From Rikenellaceae bacterium (GTDB lineage: Bacteria; Bacteroidota; Bacteroidia; Bacteroidales; Rikenellaceae): a stretch of DNA of 7,689 nt. Location of the stretch: contig JAJQAW010000113.1 of the NCBI GenBank assembly GCA_021203585.1, positions 1-7,689 on the forward strand, in the 5' to 3' direction. A program made the position numbers and the translations under genes. Under the pieces are notes generated by a model. That model made no database searches. It was not told where the DNA came from and was given only the letters and a program-made list of their open reading frames with translations. Numbering within the stretch: the stretch's first letter is position 1; each line of letters begins with the position of its first letter. Shown piece by piece: positions 1-6,011 of the stretch.

Positions 1-2205
1 GTACACGCCAAAGGAAAACATACTGTGGGTCAAGAGTGTCAGATGATGGCTCGGTTCGACGTTAAACGAAATATCCATCCGGAAATAATCCGGTATCCGG
101 TAAGCGTTCCGATCGGTGTAGTAGACGAACTCTCCGCCGGCATACTGGTATTTGGATACCGGAAGCGTGATCGGCCGGCCGGTAGCGTATTCGCAATTGA
201 GCGATAAGCTGAACCGGTGGGTAAATTTATAATTTCCGACCAGCTTAAACTCGTGCGGTTTATCGAAATCCGCCGGATACCAATTCCCGTTATTCACCGG
301 ATCGACAATTTTCGGATCGTCCTGGATCAGTTCGGTCCGGGCCCACGTATAACTGGCCCAACCGTTGAGTTTCCCTTCGGTGCGACGCATCATCAATTCC
401 ACTCCGTAAGCGCGTCCGCGGGTATTGAGGATATCCGTTTCCAGGGTATGGTTCATCACCAGTTCCGCGTTGTGCCGGTAGTCCAGGTAATCCTTCATGG
501 TTTTGTAGTATCCTTCCACGGAAAACTCGATAAACTGATCCTTGATATCCTTGTATATACCGACCGCGTATTGAATGCCGCGCTGGGGTTTGATATTGAC
601 ATCGGACAACTTCCAGGTATCGGTCGGAGTCATCACCGTGGTGTTGGAGATTTTATAGATATACTGGCGCATGGAGTTAATTCCGGCTTTTACCGAATAA
701 TCGTTGCCGAAAGCAAACCGGGCGGCCGCCCGGAATTCCGGGCCGTGATAGGTTTTCAGGATCCCTTTCTGGTCGGTTCGGGTCTCTACCAACGTCGCCT
801 CCGAGGGGAGGTGCCCGGGTGCATAGGTGTTGTAATCCCGCGGACCGAGTACGTTAAATATCGAATAACGGACTCCCAGGTCCAGGGCGATGGAAGGTGT
901 CAGATCCCATTTATCACTGATGTAAAGCGCAGATTCCAGAGCATTCTCTTTTTGCAGGCGGTCCGGCATGACCAAAGATTCCTCGCCGTAGGGATTATAG
1001 CGCCCCGGATTGAGCGAATACCAGGTCGAATGGAATCCGTAGGTCAGCTGGTGCTGCTGATCGATGCGGTGCGTGAAATCGATCTTGGCAAAATACTGAT
1101 CGATACCGAAATCCAACCGATAGCCCATCGAAGGGGTTTCGGTATCCGAACTTTGGTAATCGTAATGGTCCCAACCGACAGAGAAGACCCCCGAAAGCTC
1201 GTTGCTAAATATCCGGCGCCAACGAACCGTCGCGTTCTTGTTGTAGTATTCGTAGCGGTCGTAGTATTCGAATTTGAAGCGGTCTTTGCTGTAATAGCCG
1301 CTCACGTAGAGGTGGTTGTACTCATCGAATTTGTGGCTGACCGTGGCATTGAGGTCAAAGAAATTAGCCGATCCGTCGCGAAAACCGCTTTTCTCGGGAA
1401 TCTGTTTGATCAGCCAATCCGAATAGGTGGTCCGCCCGCCGAGGATGAACGAGGTTTTATCTTTGAGGATCGGTCCTTCGACCGTCAGTCGGCTGGTCAA
1501 TAAACCGATACTGGCAGATCCCTGAAATTCTTTTTTATTGCCTTCCCAACTGTTGATATCGAGCACCGAAGAGATCCGTCCGCTGTATTTGGAAGGGATG
1601 CTCGATTTAAACAGTTCCATATCCCGCACGATGTCGGGATTGAAAGCCGAAAACATACCGAACAGGTGATTCGGATTGTATATCGTTCCTCCATTGTACA
1701 GGATCAAATTCTGGTCGGTCGCTCCCCCTCGGACATTGAATCCGCTGGAAATCTCTCCGGCTGTTTTGACCCCGGGCAGCATCGCCACGATGCGCATGAT
1801 ATCGGCCTCCCCAAAGACGGTCGGAACGTTTTTGATGTTCTGCATCTGCAAGCGCTTCACACCGATGACGGTTTGGCGCACGTTGTCCCGGCGGTCCCCG
1901 TAAACGGTTATTTCCCGGAAAGTATGGATTTTTTCCGTGGAAAGGATGTCGAAACGCCCCTCCGAATAGAGCTTAACGTGCCGCCGGGAATCTTCCTGGC
2001 CGGCTCCGAGGATGAGGATGGTATATTCTCCCGGACTCAGGTGTAAGGTGTAGTACCCGTACGCATCCGTGCTGACAGTAGTATAGGTTCCTTCGATTTG
2101 CAGGATCACTCCGGCCACCGGTTCTCCGGTAAGGGCATCGTAAACGTATCCGTTCATGGTTACCCGTCCGGAAGGCCGGGAATCGGGATTTCCCACTTCA
2201 TACAT
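1..2205 (-). CDS. TonB-dependent outer-membrane receptor, regulatory domain, plug and barrel (frameshifted from its 5' part; C-terminus cut by window)
   Basis: This is the main body of a TonB-dependent receptor, an outer-membrane beta-barrel that imports a ligand using TonB energy. The frame is open without a stop from about 2334 to the left edge. From the N-terminus it shows a carboxypeptidase-like regulatory domain (KMYEVGNP, then MNGYVYDALTGEPVAGV and DAYGYYTL), a junction near FREITVYGD, and a plug domain (KNVPTVFGEADIMR, LPGVKTAGEISSGFNVRGG, DQNLILYNG, ELFKSSIPSKYSGRISSVLD). A long barrel rich in alternating aromatic residues follows and reaches HHLTLLTHSMFSFGVY at the edge. Relatives end some 40 residues further on, so only the tail is missing. 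The ATG at 2203-2205 is the first in this frame, but it lies inside the family's conserved block. It is therefore probably an internal Met, and the true N-terminus is the 2207-2641 segment. The ligand is unknown; no SusD-like partner is visible. The family call is firm. Confidence 0.93.
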   Translation of the reverse strand, partial: MYEVGNPDSRPSGRVTMNGYVYDALTGEPVAGVILQIEGTYTTVSTDAYGYYTLHLSPGEYTILILGAGQEDSRRHVKLYSEGRFDILSTEKIHTFREITVYGDRRDNVRQTVIGVKRLQMQNIKNVPTVFGEADIMRIVAMLPGVKTAGEISSGFNVRGGATDQNLILYNGGTIYNPNHLFGMFSAFNPDIVRDMELFKSSIPSKYSGRISSVLDINSWEGNKKEFQGSASIGLLTSRLTVEGPILKDKTSFILGGRTTYSDWLIKQIPEKSGFRDGSANFFDLNATVSHKFDEYNHLYVSGYYSKDRFKFEYYDRYEYYNKNATVRWRRIFSNELSGVFSVGWDHYDYQSSDTETPSMGYRLDFGIDQYFAKIDFTHRIDQQHQLTYGFHSTWYSLNPGRYNPYGEESLVMPDRLQKENALESALYISDKWDLTPSIALDLGVRYSIFNVLGPRDYNTYAPGHLPSEATLVETRTDQKGILKTYHGPEFRAAARFAFGNDYSVKAGINSMRQYIYKISNTTVMTPTDTWKLSDVNIKPQRGIQYAVGIYKDIKDQFIEFSVEGYYKTMKDYLDYRHNAELVMNHTLETDILNTRGRAYGVELMMRRTEGKLNGWASYTWARTELIQDDPKIVDPVNNGNWYPADFDKPHEFKLVGNYKFTHRFSLSLNCEYATGRPITLPVSKYQYAGGEFVYYTDRNAYRIPDYFRMDISFNVEPSHHLTLLTHSMFSFGVY

Positions 2206-2206
2206 T

Positions 2207-2641
2207 TTAAAGTCGGAAGCCGTCCCCCAATTCCTGCCGGGCCAGCCGGAAATTTCCGGCCGCTCCGTCCGGAGCCGAAGGCGGTCGTTCCATTCCGGCA
2301 GTTCGGACGACTTTCGGTTCGGAGACCGTGGTGATCAGCCGCCGCTCCCGCAGCACAAACAAGTTTTGCCGGTAAACCGAAACCTCGTACGGACTATCCT
2401 CCAATACCTCCGCCAGCAGTTCCTGCGGTAGGATGCCGGAGCGGCGAACCGTAACCAGCAACGAATCGAGTTCTTCGTCCTGCGGTGCGAATACCCGCCA
2501 ACCGGAATGCTCTTCGATCAGTCCGAACAACTCTCTCACGGGTCTGTCCGTCAGCTGCACATCGAGCCTCTGCTGGGCCGAACCGGAAAATACGGGTATG
2601 AATACCGCAAAAAATAACAGAAAGATAAAGGTATTTTTCAT
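2207..2641 (-). CDS. N-terminal part of the same TonB-dependent receptor: signal peptide and STN domain, ending in a frameshift
   Basis: This reading frame of 144 codons begins with a signal peptide (hydrophobic residues 4-18, likely cleaved after SGSA, near residue 22). An STN-type domain follows at about residues 26-98: QRLDVQLTDRPVRELFGLI, WRVFAPQDEELDSLLVTV, then a beta strand QNLFVLRERRL. In iron-dicitrate-type receptors this periplasmic domain contacts a FecR-like anti-sigma factor; no sigma/FecR pair is in view here, so signalling is unproven. After about residue 109 the sequence stops looking like the family, and the frame ends at TAA 2207-2209, two bases upstream of the ATG that opens the receptor body. 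Removing one G from the run at 2224-2228 joins the two as RQELGTASDFKMYEVGNP, which fits the family. I therefore read this as the 5' part of one gene. It starts 9 bases after the stop of the upstream gene, as in an operon. Confidence 0.85.
   Translation of the reverse strand: MKNTFIFLLFFAVFIPVFSGSAQQRLDVQLTDRPVRELFGLIEEHSGWRVFAPQDEELDSLLVTVRRSGILPQELLAEVLEDSPYEVSVYRQNLFVLRERRLITTVSEPKVVRTAGMERPPSAPDGAAGNFRLARQELGDGFRL
2224..2228 (-). other. Apparent frameshift site in the receptor gene (run of five G on the minus strand)
   Basis: On the minus strand the sequence reads GAA TTG GGG GAC. The STN frame continues only 6 codons past this point to a stop, whereas the receptor frame is open on both sides of it. 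Deleting one G gives GAA TTG GGG ACG GCT TCC GAC TTT AAA ATG, which fuses the two coding parts seamlessly. The shift could in principle lie anywhere between about 2212 and 2334, where both frames are open, but this is the only homopolymer of that length there. A sequencing error, a real mutation or a phase-variable tract would all look the same here; five G is short for a phase-variable tract. Confidence 0.7.
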
Positions 2642-2650
2642 AATCCGGTT

Positions 2651-3424
2651 TTAGGGGTTTAATCGTTCGTATTCGGAGACAATCTGTACGAGAGCCTGAT
2701 CCATATCCTGCTTTAAATCGCCATACCGGCGTATAAACTGATCCATTTCCCGGCGGTGTCCGCCCAGAGCCTTGAGTATGGAGCCTTTGCGGGGTCTGAC
2801 CCGGTACACGGCGCCCTCTTTCTGAATATAATAGCGCACGGTGCGGTGTACAAATCGCTCTTCCAGACGGTTAAATTCCAGAAACTCCTTGCGGAGCACA
2901 CGCAGAGTACCATCGTGAAGAACCTGATAGTATCCGTGTGTCGGTAAATCTCCCTGTTGTTCGGCCGGGATATATTCCACCCGGTAATTCCGAAATTCGG
3001 CATATCCTACCCGCGTGGGGTCGAGAATCACCCCATAGACTTCATTGGGAGTTCGAACGACCAGTTCGTCCTGATACAGGTCCAGGCGCAGCGAAAGACC
3101 GGTATAAAAAACCCCATCGTACAGCAACGATCCTTCCCCGTAGGAATCCCGGGCCGGAACGGGAGTCGGAAAGCGCTCTCTACCGGTCTCATCGAGCTCC
3201 CTGAGCAACCGGTCCCGCAGGTATAGACTTTCCGTGCGCCGGGTCAGGGGCTGCTGTACTTTTCCTCCAAAAAGCACTGCCTGATCTTTATAGATATTCT
3301 GGTAATAGCCGGCGTAATATTCCAGGAAGCCTCCGGTGTCGGAATCGATCTGAGATTGCGCCAGCATATGCACCGGAATAGCGGAACCAAGCAGGAGGCC
3401 GAACCAAAGCAAACGATGTTTCAT
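2651..3424 (-). CDS. Exported protein of unknown function, first gene of the TonB-receptor operon
   Basis: The 257-residue product starts at ATG 3422-3424 and has a signal peptide (hydrophobic residues 4-20, cleavage likely after HMLA-Q near 22-23), so it should act in the periplasm or at an envelope surface. It has no lipobox cysteine and no further membrane segment. The middle (about 98-185) is a run of short beta strands, with GSLLYDGVFYTGLSLRLDLY followed by DELVVRT, then FRNYRVEYIP, GYYQVLHDGTLRVLRK and VRYYIQKEGAVYRVR. The C-terminus (about 220-257) is charged and helical. The pattern 'G-(S/L)-LYDG...LRYDLYQDEL' recalls uncharacterised proteins often found beside STN-type receptors in Bacteroidota; that is family memory, not proof. 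The stop is 9 bases before the receptor start, so the two are almost certainly co-transcribed. It may assist receptor function, but no enzymatic motif is visible. Confidence 0.85.
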   Translation of the reverse strand: MKHRLLWFGLLLGSAIPVHMLAQSQIDSDTGGFLEYYAGYYQNIYKDQAVLFGGKVQQPLTRRTESLYLRDRLLRELDETGRERFPTPVPARDSYGEGSLLYDGVFYTGLSLRLDLYQDELVVRTPNEVYGVILDPTRVGYAEFRNYRVEYIPAEQQGDLPTHGYYQVLHDGTLRVLRKEFLEFNRLEERFVHRTVRYYIQKEGAVYRVRPRKGSILKALGGHRREMDQFIRRYGDLKQDMDQALVQIVSEYERLNP

Positions 3425-3455
3425 GGATCTTCGAATTAGCAGGAATAGGTAAAAA

Positions 3456-3471
3456 ATCGAAAGATTTCGAT
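3456..3471. repeat. Palindrome ATCGAAA-GA-TTTCGAT in the receptor operon leader
   Basis: Arms of 7 bases (3456-3462 and 3465-3471) are perfect reverse complements around a 2-base centre. The site lies about 32-47 bases upstream of the ATG at 3424. The size and symmetry fit a dimeric repressor operator or a small hairpin in the 5' leader. No regulator gene is present in the window to assign it to. Confidence 0.45.
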
Positions 3472-3497
3472 CGAATATGGAGCCAAGGTAGCAAATT

Positions 3498-3529
3498 AAA
3501 TGGAATAAATGTTCTGGTTTATTCCATTT
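3498..3529. repeat. 12-base perfect inverted repeat, AAATGGAATAAA / TTTATTCCATTT with 8-base loop
   Basis: Arms 3498-3509 and 3518-3529 are exact reverse complements separated by 8 bases. The repeat starts 46 bases past the endonuclease stop and ends 74 bases before the start of the receptor operon. It has only three G/C pairs per arm and no clean T-run after it on the minus strand, so it would be a weak terminator. Its overlap with the putative -7 element (3492-3499) makes an operator at least as likely. Confidence 0.5.
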
Positions 3530-3574
3530 TTCATGGTCTGCAGAATTCTCCGAATTCCGGTTTAGCCTCAGGGG

Positions 3575-4516
3575 TCACTCCGCGAAGGTCAATACCACCG
3601 GCAGGTGGTCGCTGTAGCCGCTGATATACCGGAATCCCGAAAAACTCCGGTACGGATATCCCTGATACGGTCCGTCCGGCTGGATCAGGTAATCCCGGAT
3701 GAAGACCTGCGCCTGCACCCTTCCCGGCAGGGTGCCGCCTACCAATACCGAATCGTACATGTTCCACTTCCCCCGGTACAGGTAGGTCCCGTATCCGCTT
3801 TTATAGAGCGCTGCAAACGGATTGTCCAATCCTGCCGCTTGCCCGATCAGTTTCATCGGCCGACTTCCCGGATTGGCATTGAAATCCCCCATCAGCACCA
3901 GCAGATGATCCGGATCGGCTCGCAGCAGGGAATCCGCATAAAACCGCACCGAGGCGGCCGCCCTATGACGCACCTGACGGGAAGAAAGAACGGATGGTAA
4001 GTGGCATACCAGCACATGGGTCGGATGCCCCTGCCAAACGCCACGGACATGGAGCATTTCCCGGGTCCGGTAATGCGGAAGCTGCCGGTACCGCACCGCC
4101 TGCATGGCAAGCGGTCGGAAACGTGCCCGCCGGTAGAGCAGCGCCACATCGATTCCCCGGGGATCCGGCGAGTCGAAATGCACGAAACCGTAACCCAACG
4201 CAGCCACAGCGGGATGACCGGCCAGCCGCTCCACGACCGGCGCGTTCTCCACCTCGGCCAATCCCACCAAATCTGCCGCGATCTCCGACAGGACGCGGGC
4301 CAGGTGTCCGGTTTTCTCGTTCAACCGTTCCTCGGTCCAACCGTACCGGCCGTCCGGAGTAAAATCCCCGTCCTGGGAGGCCGGATCGTTGACCGTATCG
4401 AACAGGTTTTCCACATTGTAAAATGCCGCCTTACGGCAAATATCGCCCTGCCCCAAAAGCGGGAAAATCCAAAGCCACCAAAAAACCGAACCGAGAAAAA
4501 TCCGAAAATAAAGCAT
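3575..4516 (-). CDS. Endonuclease/exonuclease/phosphatase (EEP) family protein, exported
   Basis: The 313-residue product belongs to the metal-dependent EEP fold (DNase I / exonuclease III / phosphoesterase). A hydrophobic segment at residues 6-22, ending GQGD, looks like a signal peptide and implies a periplasmic or secreted enzyme. Family motifs appear in order: FYNVENLFD (Asn34, Glu36), GLAEVEN (Glu88, metal ligand), PRGIDVALLYR, HLPS (His172), MGDFN (Asp211, Asn213) and YSDHLPVVL (Asp303, His304). All expected catalytic positions are present, so it should be active; the substrate (nucleic acid, phospholipid or another phosphoester) cannot be told. I chose ATG 4514-4516 over an in-frame TTG two codons earlier (4520-4522) because the TTG lies inside a perfect -7 promoter match. 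The gene stands alone, divergent from the bifunctional nuclease gene. Confidence 0.92.
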   Translation of the reverse strand: MLYFRIFLGSVFWWLWIFPLLGQGDICRKAAFYNVENLFDTVNDPASQDGDFTPDGRYGWTEERLNEKTGHLARVLSEIAADLVGLAEVENAPVVERLAGHPAVAALGYGFVHFDSPDPRGIDVALLYRRARFRPLAMQAVRYRQLPHYRTREMLHVRGVWQGHPTHVLVCHLPSVLSSRQVRHRAAASVRFYADSLLRADPDHLLVLMGDFNANPGSRPMKLIGQAAGLDNPFAALYKSGYGTYLYRGKWNMYDSVLVGGTLPGRVQAQVFIRDYLIQPDGPYQGYPYRSFSGFRYISGYSDHLPVVLTFAE

Positions 4517-4519
4517 ACG

Positions 4520-4527
4520 CAAAGGTA
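4520..4527 (-). promoter_or_regulatory. -7 promoter element TACCTTTG for the EEP gene
   Basis: The minus-strand sequence TACCTTTG matches the Bacteroidota TAnnTTTG element exactly. It ends only 3 bases before the ATG at 4516, so transcription from it would start at or almost at the initiator codon. No good TTTG -33 element is seen 19-22 bases upstream. The match may be fortuitous. Confidence 0.4.
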
Positions 4528-4588
4528 AATCCGTTCGTTATGAATGGTATAAGAATTGGTAAAGGTAACAAAAACGGTTAAATTTTCC

Positions 4589-4596
4589 TACTTTTG
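4589..4596 (+). promoter_or_regulatory. -7 promoter element TACTTTTG for the bifunctional nuclease gene
   Basis: The site matches TAnnTTTG exactly and lies 16 bases before the ATG at 4613, which would give a very short leader of about 10 nucleotides. It sits downstream of an alternative in-frame TTG at 4556 and so argues against that start. The -33 element is not evident. Confidence 0.5.
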
Positions 4597-4612
4597 GAGC
4601 GATCGAGCGGCC

Positions 4613-5167
4613 ATGAAAAAAGAATTTATCGAAATACAGATTAAGGAAATTATCGAGGATCCCGACTCGAACGGGTGTTACCGGCTGGTACTGGAGGATA
4701 CCGGCCAGAGACTGGAAATTCCGATCGTGATCAGCCCGCTCGACGCCCGTCCGCTGCTGACCCTGACCGAAGGCGAACCGTCGTTGCGCCCGGGAACCCA
4801 TGAACTGTTTGCGCAATTTATTTCGGCTACCGGTTACCGGCTGCACCACCTGAAAATTCATGATTTTCAACGGGGAATCTATTACGCCTCCCTGATTTTC
4901 GGACGGGACGGCCAGGAAATTTTTACCCTGGATTGCCGGCCTACGGACGGAGTGGCCCTGGCCTTGCGGGAAGGTGCGCCGATGTATATCGGCCAAGAGG
5001 TCATCCAGCGGGTGGGTATGCTGCTGTACCACGACATGGGAAGCATGAAGCTCCCCCAACGGATTCACGTCATGGAAGAAAAACTCAAACGGCTCGTGGA
5101 GCAGGAACGCTACGAAGAGGCCGGCATTCTGCGCGACCGCATCAACGCTCTGAAACAAGAAAATTAA
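4613..5167 (+). CDS. Bifunctional nuclease family protein (DUF151) with C-terminal UVR motif
   Basis: The product has 184 residues. Residues about 1-135 form a bifunctional nuclease (BFN/DUF151) domain. Its hallmark is DCRPTDGVALALREGAPMYI at 107-126, preceded by the IPIVISPLDARPL strand-turn (36-48) and HELFAQFI...GYRLHHLKIHDF (63-85). Residues about 154-182 are a UVR motif (EEKLKRLVEQERYEEAG, ILRDRINAL), a helical hairpin known from UvrB/UvrC and used for protein contacts. This fusion is common in Bacteroidota and related phyla. Plant members of the family degrade both DNA and RNA, but the bacterial role is poorly established; it is probably cytoplasmic, as no signal peptide is present. The start at ATG 4613 fits the family N-terminus (MKKEFIEIQIKEI) and lies just after the -7 element. 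It is a single-gene unit. Confidence 0.93.
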   Translation: MKKEFIEIQIKEIIEDPDSNGCYRLVLEDTGQRLEIPIVISPLDARPLLTLTEGEPSLRPGTHELFAQFISATGYRLHHLKIHDFQRGIYYASLIFGRDGQEIFTLDCRPTDGVALALREGAPMYIGQEVIQRVGMLLYHDMGSMKLPQRIHVMEEKLKRLVEQERYEEAGILRDRINALKQEN

Positions 5168-5268
5168 AAAATTTTACCACCCGGTGCAACGAAAGATGGC
5201 CGGTTTGTATCTATTATACCGTAGGAACATTATGAAAGGTTCGACCGGTGTAATTAATAAAATTTGAT

Positions 5269-5276
5269 TATATTTG
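5269..5276 (+). promoter_or_regulatory. -7 promoter element TATATTTG for the calycin-like gene
   Basis: The site matches TAnnTTTG exactly and is 71 bases before the ATG at 5348, predicting a leader of about 65 nucleotides. That leader is strongly AT-rich (5281-5347), typical of well-expressed Bacteroidota genes. The remaining gap after the previous gene (5168-5268) holds no gene; the all-A/T inverted stretch AAAATT-AAAA-AATTTT at its start could be a weak terminator of the nuclease gene. Confidence 0.6.
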
Positions 5277-5347
5277 CGCCCTGTAATTCCTATATTTTTA
5301 ACTCGACTTAATATTTTTTAATAGTTATTAATTAAACTTTAGTTACA

Positions 5348-5902
5348 ATGAAGAAATTATTTTTAATGATGATGCTGGCCCTTCCGGTAATCGGTTTGAC
5401 CGCGTGGTCAAGCAGCAACGACGATCCTGATCCCGATCCCGATCCGGAACCCGTTAAAACCCTTACGCTGGCCGAAATCGCCGAGGGCGTTTATACCGTA
5501 GACGTAGAGGTTACACCGATCGTGTCGGAAGCTTCGGTAAGAGCGGACGGAGACTATGACCAGGACACCGAAAAATCGGTAGTCACCATTTCCACCATCG
5601 GGGAAAGCGAAAATACCGTAAAACTGGAAATGACTCAATTCGAATACTTTGTGGTAACGGCAACCGATATTGTGATCGACGAATTGACCCTGACCGCAGT
5701 TGAAAACGATGAAAACAGTGCGGTAATCGAAGATCAAACCGTGAAAGTTTCATTGGTTCTTTCCGGACAGGCAATGGAAATCGACGATACGACCATCTCC
5801 GGAACCATTGCTATCGATGAGGATGAGGTAAGAACCCTCGATCTGAAACTTTCCCTGGGAGAGATCGGATTTACGGTCGATATCGAAGGTTCGACCAAAT
5901 AG
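5348..5902 (+). CDS. Small exported calycin/lipocalin-like protein with altered lipobox
   Basis: The 184-residue product starts with a signal peptide (MKKLFLMMMLALPVIGLTA, 1-19). In Bacteroidota lipoproteins such a peptide is followed by Cys-Ser-Ser-Ser-Asp; here residue 20 is Trp (TGG at 5405-5407), giving LTAWSSSNDD. Without the cysteine it cannot be lipidated, though cleavage after Ala19 by signal peptidase I is possible. An acidic linker of four Asp-Pro units (26-33) leads to a domain of regular amphipathic strands at about 38-184: LTLAEIAEGVYTVDVEV, KSVVTIST, TVKLEMTQFEYFVV, DIVIDELTLTAVE, TVKVSLVLSG, TTISGTIAI, LDLKLSLGEIGFTVDIEG. This resembles the calycin-like beta-barrel domain of gut Bacteroidota proteins, which may bind a small hydrophobic ligand. 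The domain assignment is by pattern and moderately sure. The protein is very acidic. It has its own promoter and terminator. Confidence 0.85.
   Translation: MKKLFLMMMLALPVIGLTAWSSSNDDPDPDPDPEPVKTLTLAEIAEGVYTVDVEVTPIVSEASVRADGDYDQDTEKSVVTISTIGESENTVKLEMTQFEYFVVTATDIVIDELTLTAVENDENSAVIEDQTVKVSLVLSGQAMEIDDTTISGTIAIDEDEVRTLDLKLSLGEIGFTVDIEGSTK
5423..5446 (+). repeat. Four tandem GATCCN hexamers encoding a (Asp-Pro)4 linker
   Basis: Four imperfect copies of GATCCN encode DPDPDPDP, followed by EP, at residues 26-35. Such short acidic proline linkers commonly tether a surface domain to the lipidated N-terminus. The repeat could change copy number by slippage in whole codons without breaking the frame. 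Confidence 0.7.
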
Positions 5903-5922
5903 TCGACCGATATAGGAATTCT

Positions 5923-5959
5923 TAAAAGAGTGTCCCCGCCGGCGGGACGCTCTTTTTTT
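5923..5959 (+). terminator. Rho-independent terminator after the calycin-like gene
   Basis: A GC-rich hairpin begins 22 bases after the stop. The left arm AAAGAGTGTCCC(C)GCC at 5925-5940 pairs with GGCGGGACGCTCTTT at 5941-5955, with one G-U wobble and one bulged C, and runs into seven T at 5953-5959. This is the clearest terminator in the window. Confidence 0.88.
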
Positions 5960-5975
5960 ATCGCGAGATATCCGT

Positions 5976-5983
5976 TACATTTG
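5976..5983 (+). promoter_or_regulatory. -7 promoter element TACATTTG for the DUF5106 lipoprotein gene
   Basis: The site is an exact TAnnTTTG match 28 bases before the ATG at 6012, predicting a leader of roughly 20 nucleotides. The T-run of the preceding terminator lies at about the -33 distance, so the terminator tail and promoter are packed together. This indicates separate transcription from the upstream gene. Confidence 0.55.
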
Positions 5984-6011
5984 TCGGGGAGTCTAAACTT
6001 GTACAGCGACT

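Larger units (their letters stand above)
3425..3574 (-). promoter_or_regulatory. Intergenic regulatory region upstream of the receptor operon
   Basis: This 150-base AT-rich gap lies between the endonuclease gene stop and the start of the receptor operon, both on the minus strand. It should hold the end of the first transcript and the promoter of the second. The minus-strand sequence TTAATTTG at 3492-3499 matches the Bacteroidota -7 element TAnnTTTG with one mismatch. No convincing TTTG -33 element sits 19-22 bases upstream. Two perfect inverted repeats (3456-3471 and 3498-3529) are described separately; one touches the putative -7 element, the other lies in the leader. Confidence 0.45.

Noticed and set aside
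217..1503. Plus-strand open frame of 428 codons
   Set aside because: It lies antisense to the receptor barrel, in codon register with it, and shows no recognisable domain. The minus-strand translation is a clear TonB-dependent receptor.
4001..4528. Plus-strand open frame of 175 codons opposite the EEP gene
   Set aside because: The minus strand carries all EEP catalytic motifs in one frame, and the plus-strand translation is compositionally odd and low in any motif.
4556..4612. Upstream TTG start extending the bifunctional nuclease by 19 residues
   Set aside because: The extension contains the -7 promoter element at 4589-4596, and the family begins at the MKKEFIEIQ segment.
4538..5158. Minus-strand open frame of 206 codons opposite the bifunctional nuclease gene
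   Set aside because: It is the reverse of a well-matched DUF151-UVR protein and has no family signature of its own.
5236..5896. 11-base direct repeat AAGGTTCGACC at 5236-5246 and 5886-5896 flanking the calycin-like gene
   Set aside because: The second copy lies within the coding sequence, there is no inverted terminal structure or transposase, and one 11-base match in this length with biased composition is not strong evidence of insertion.
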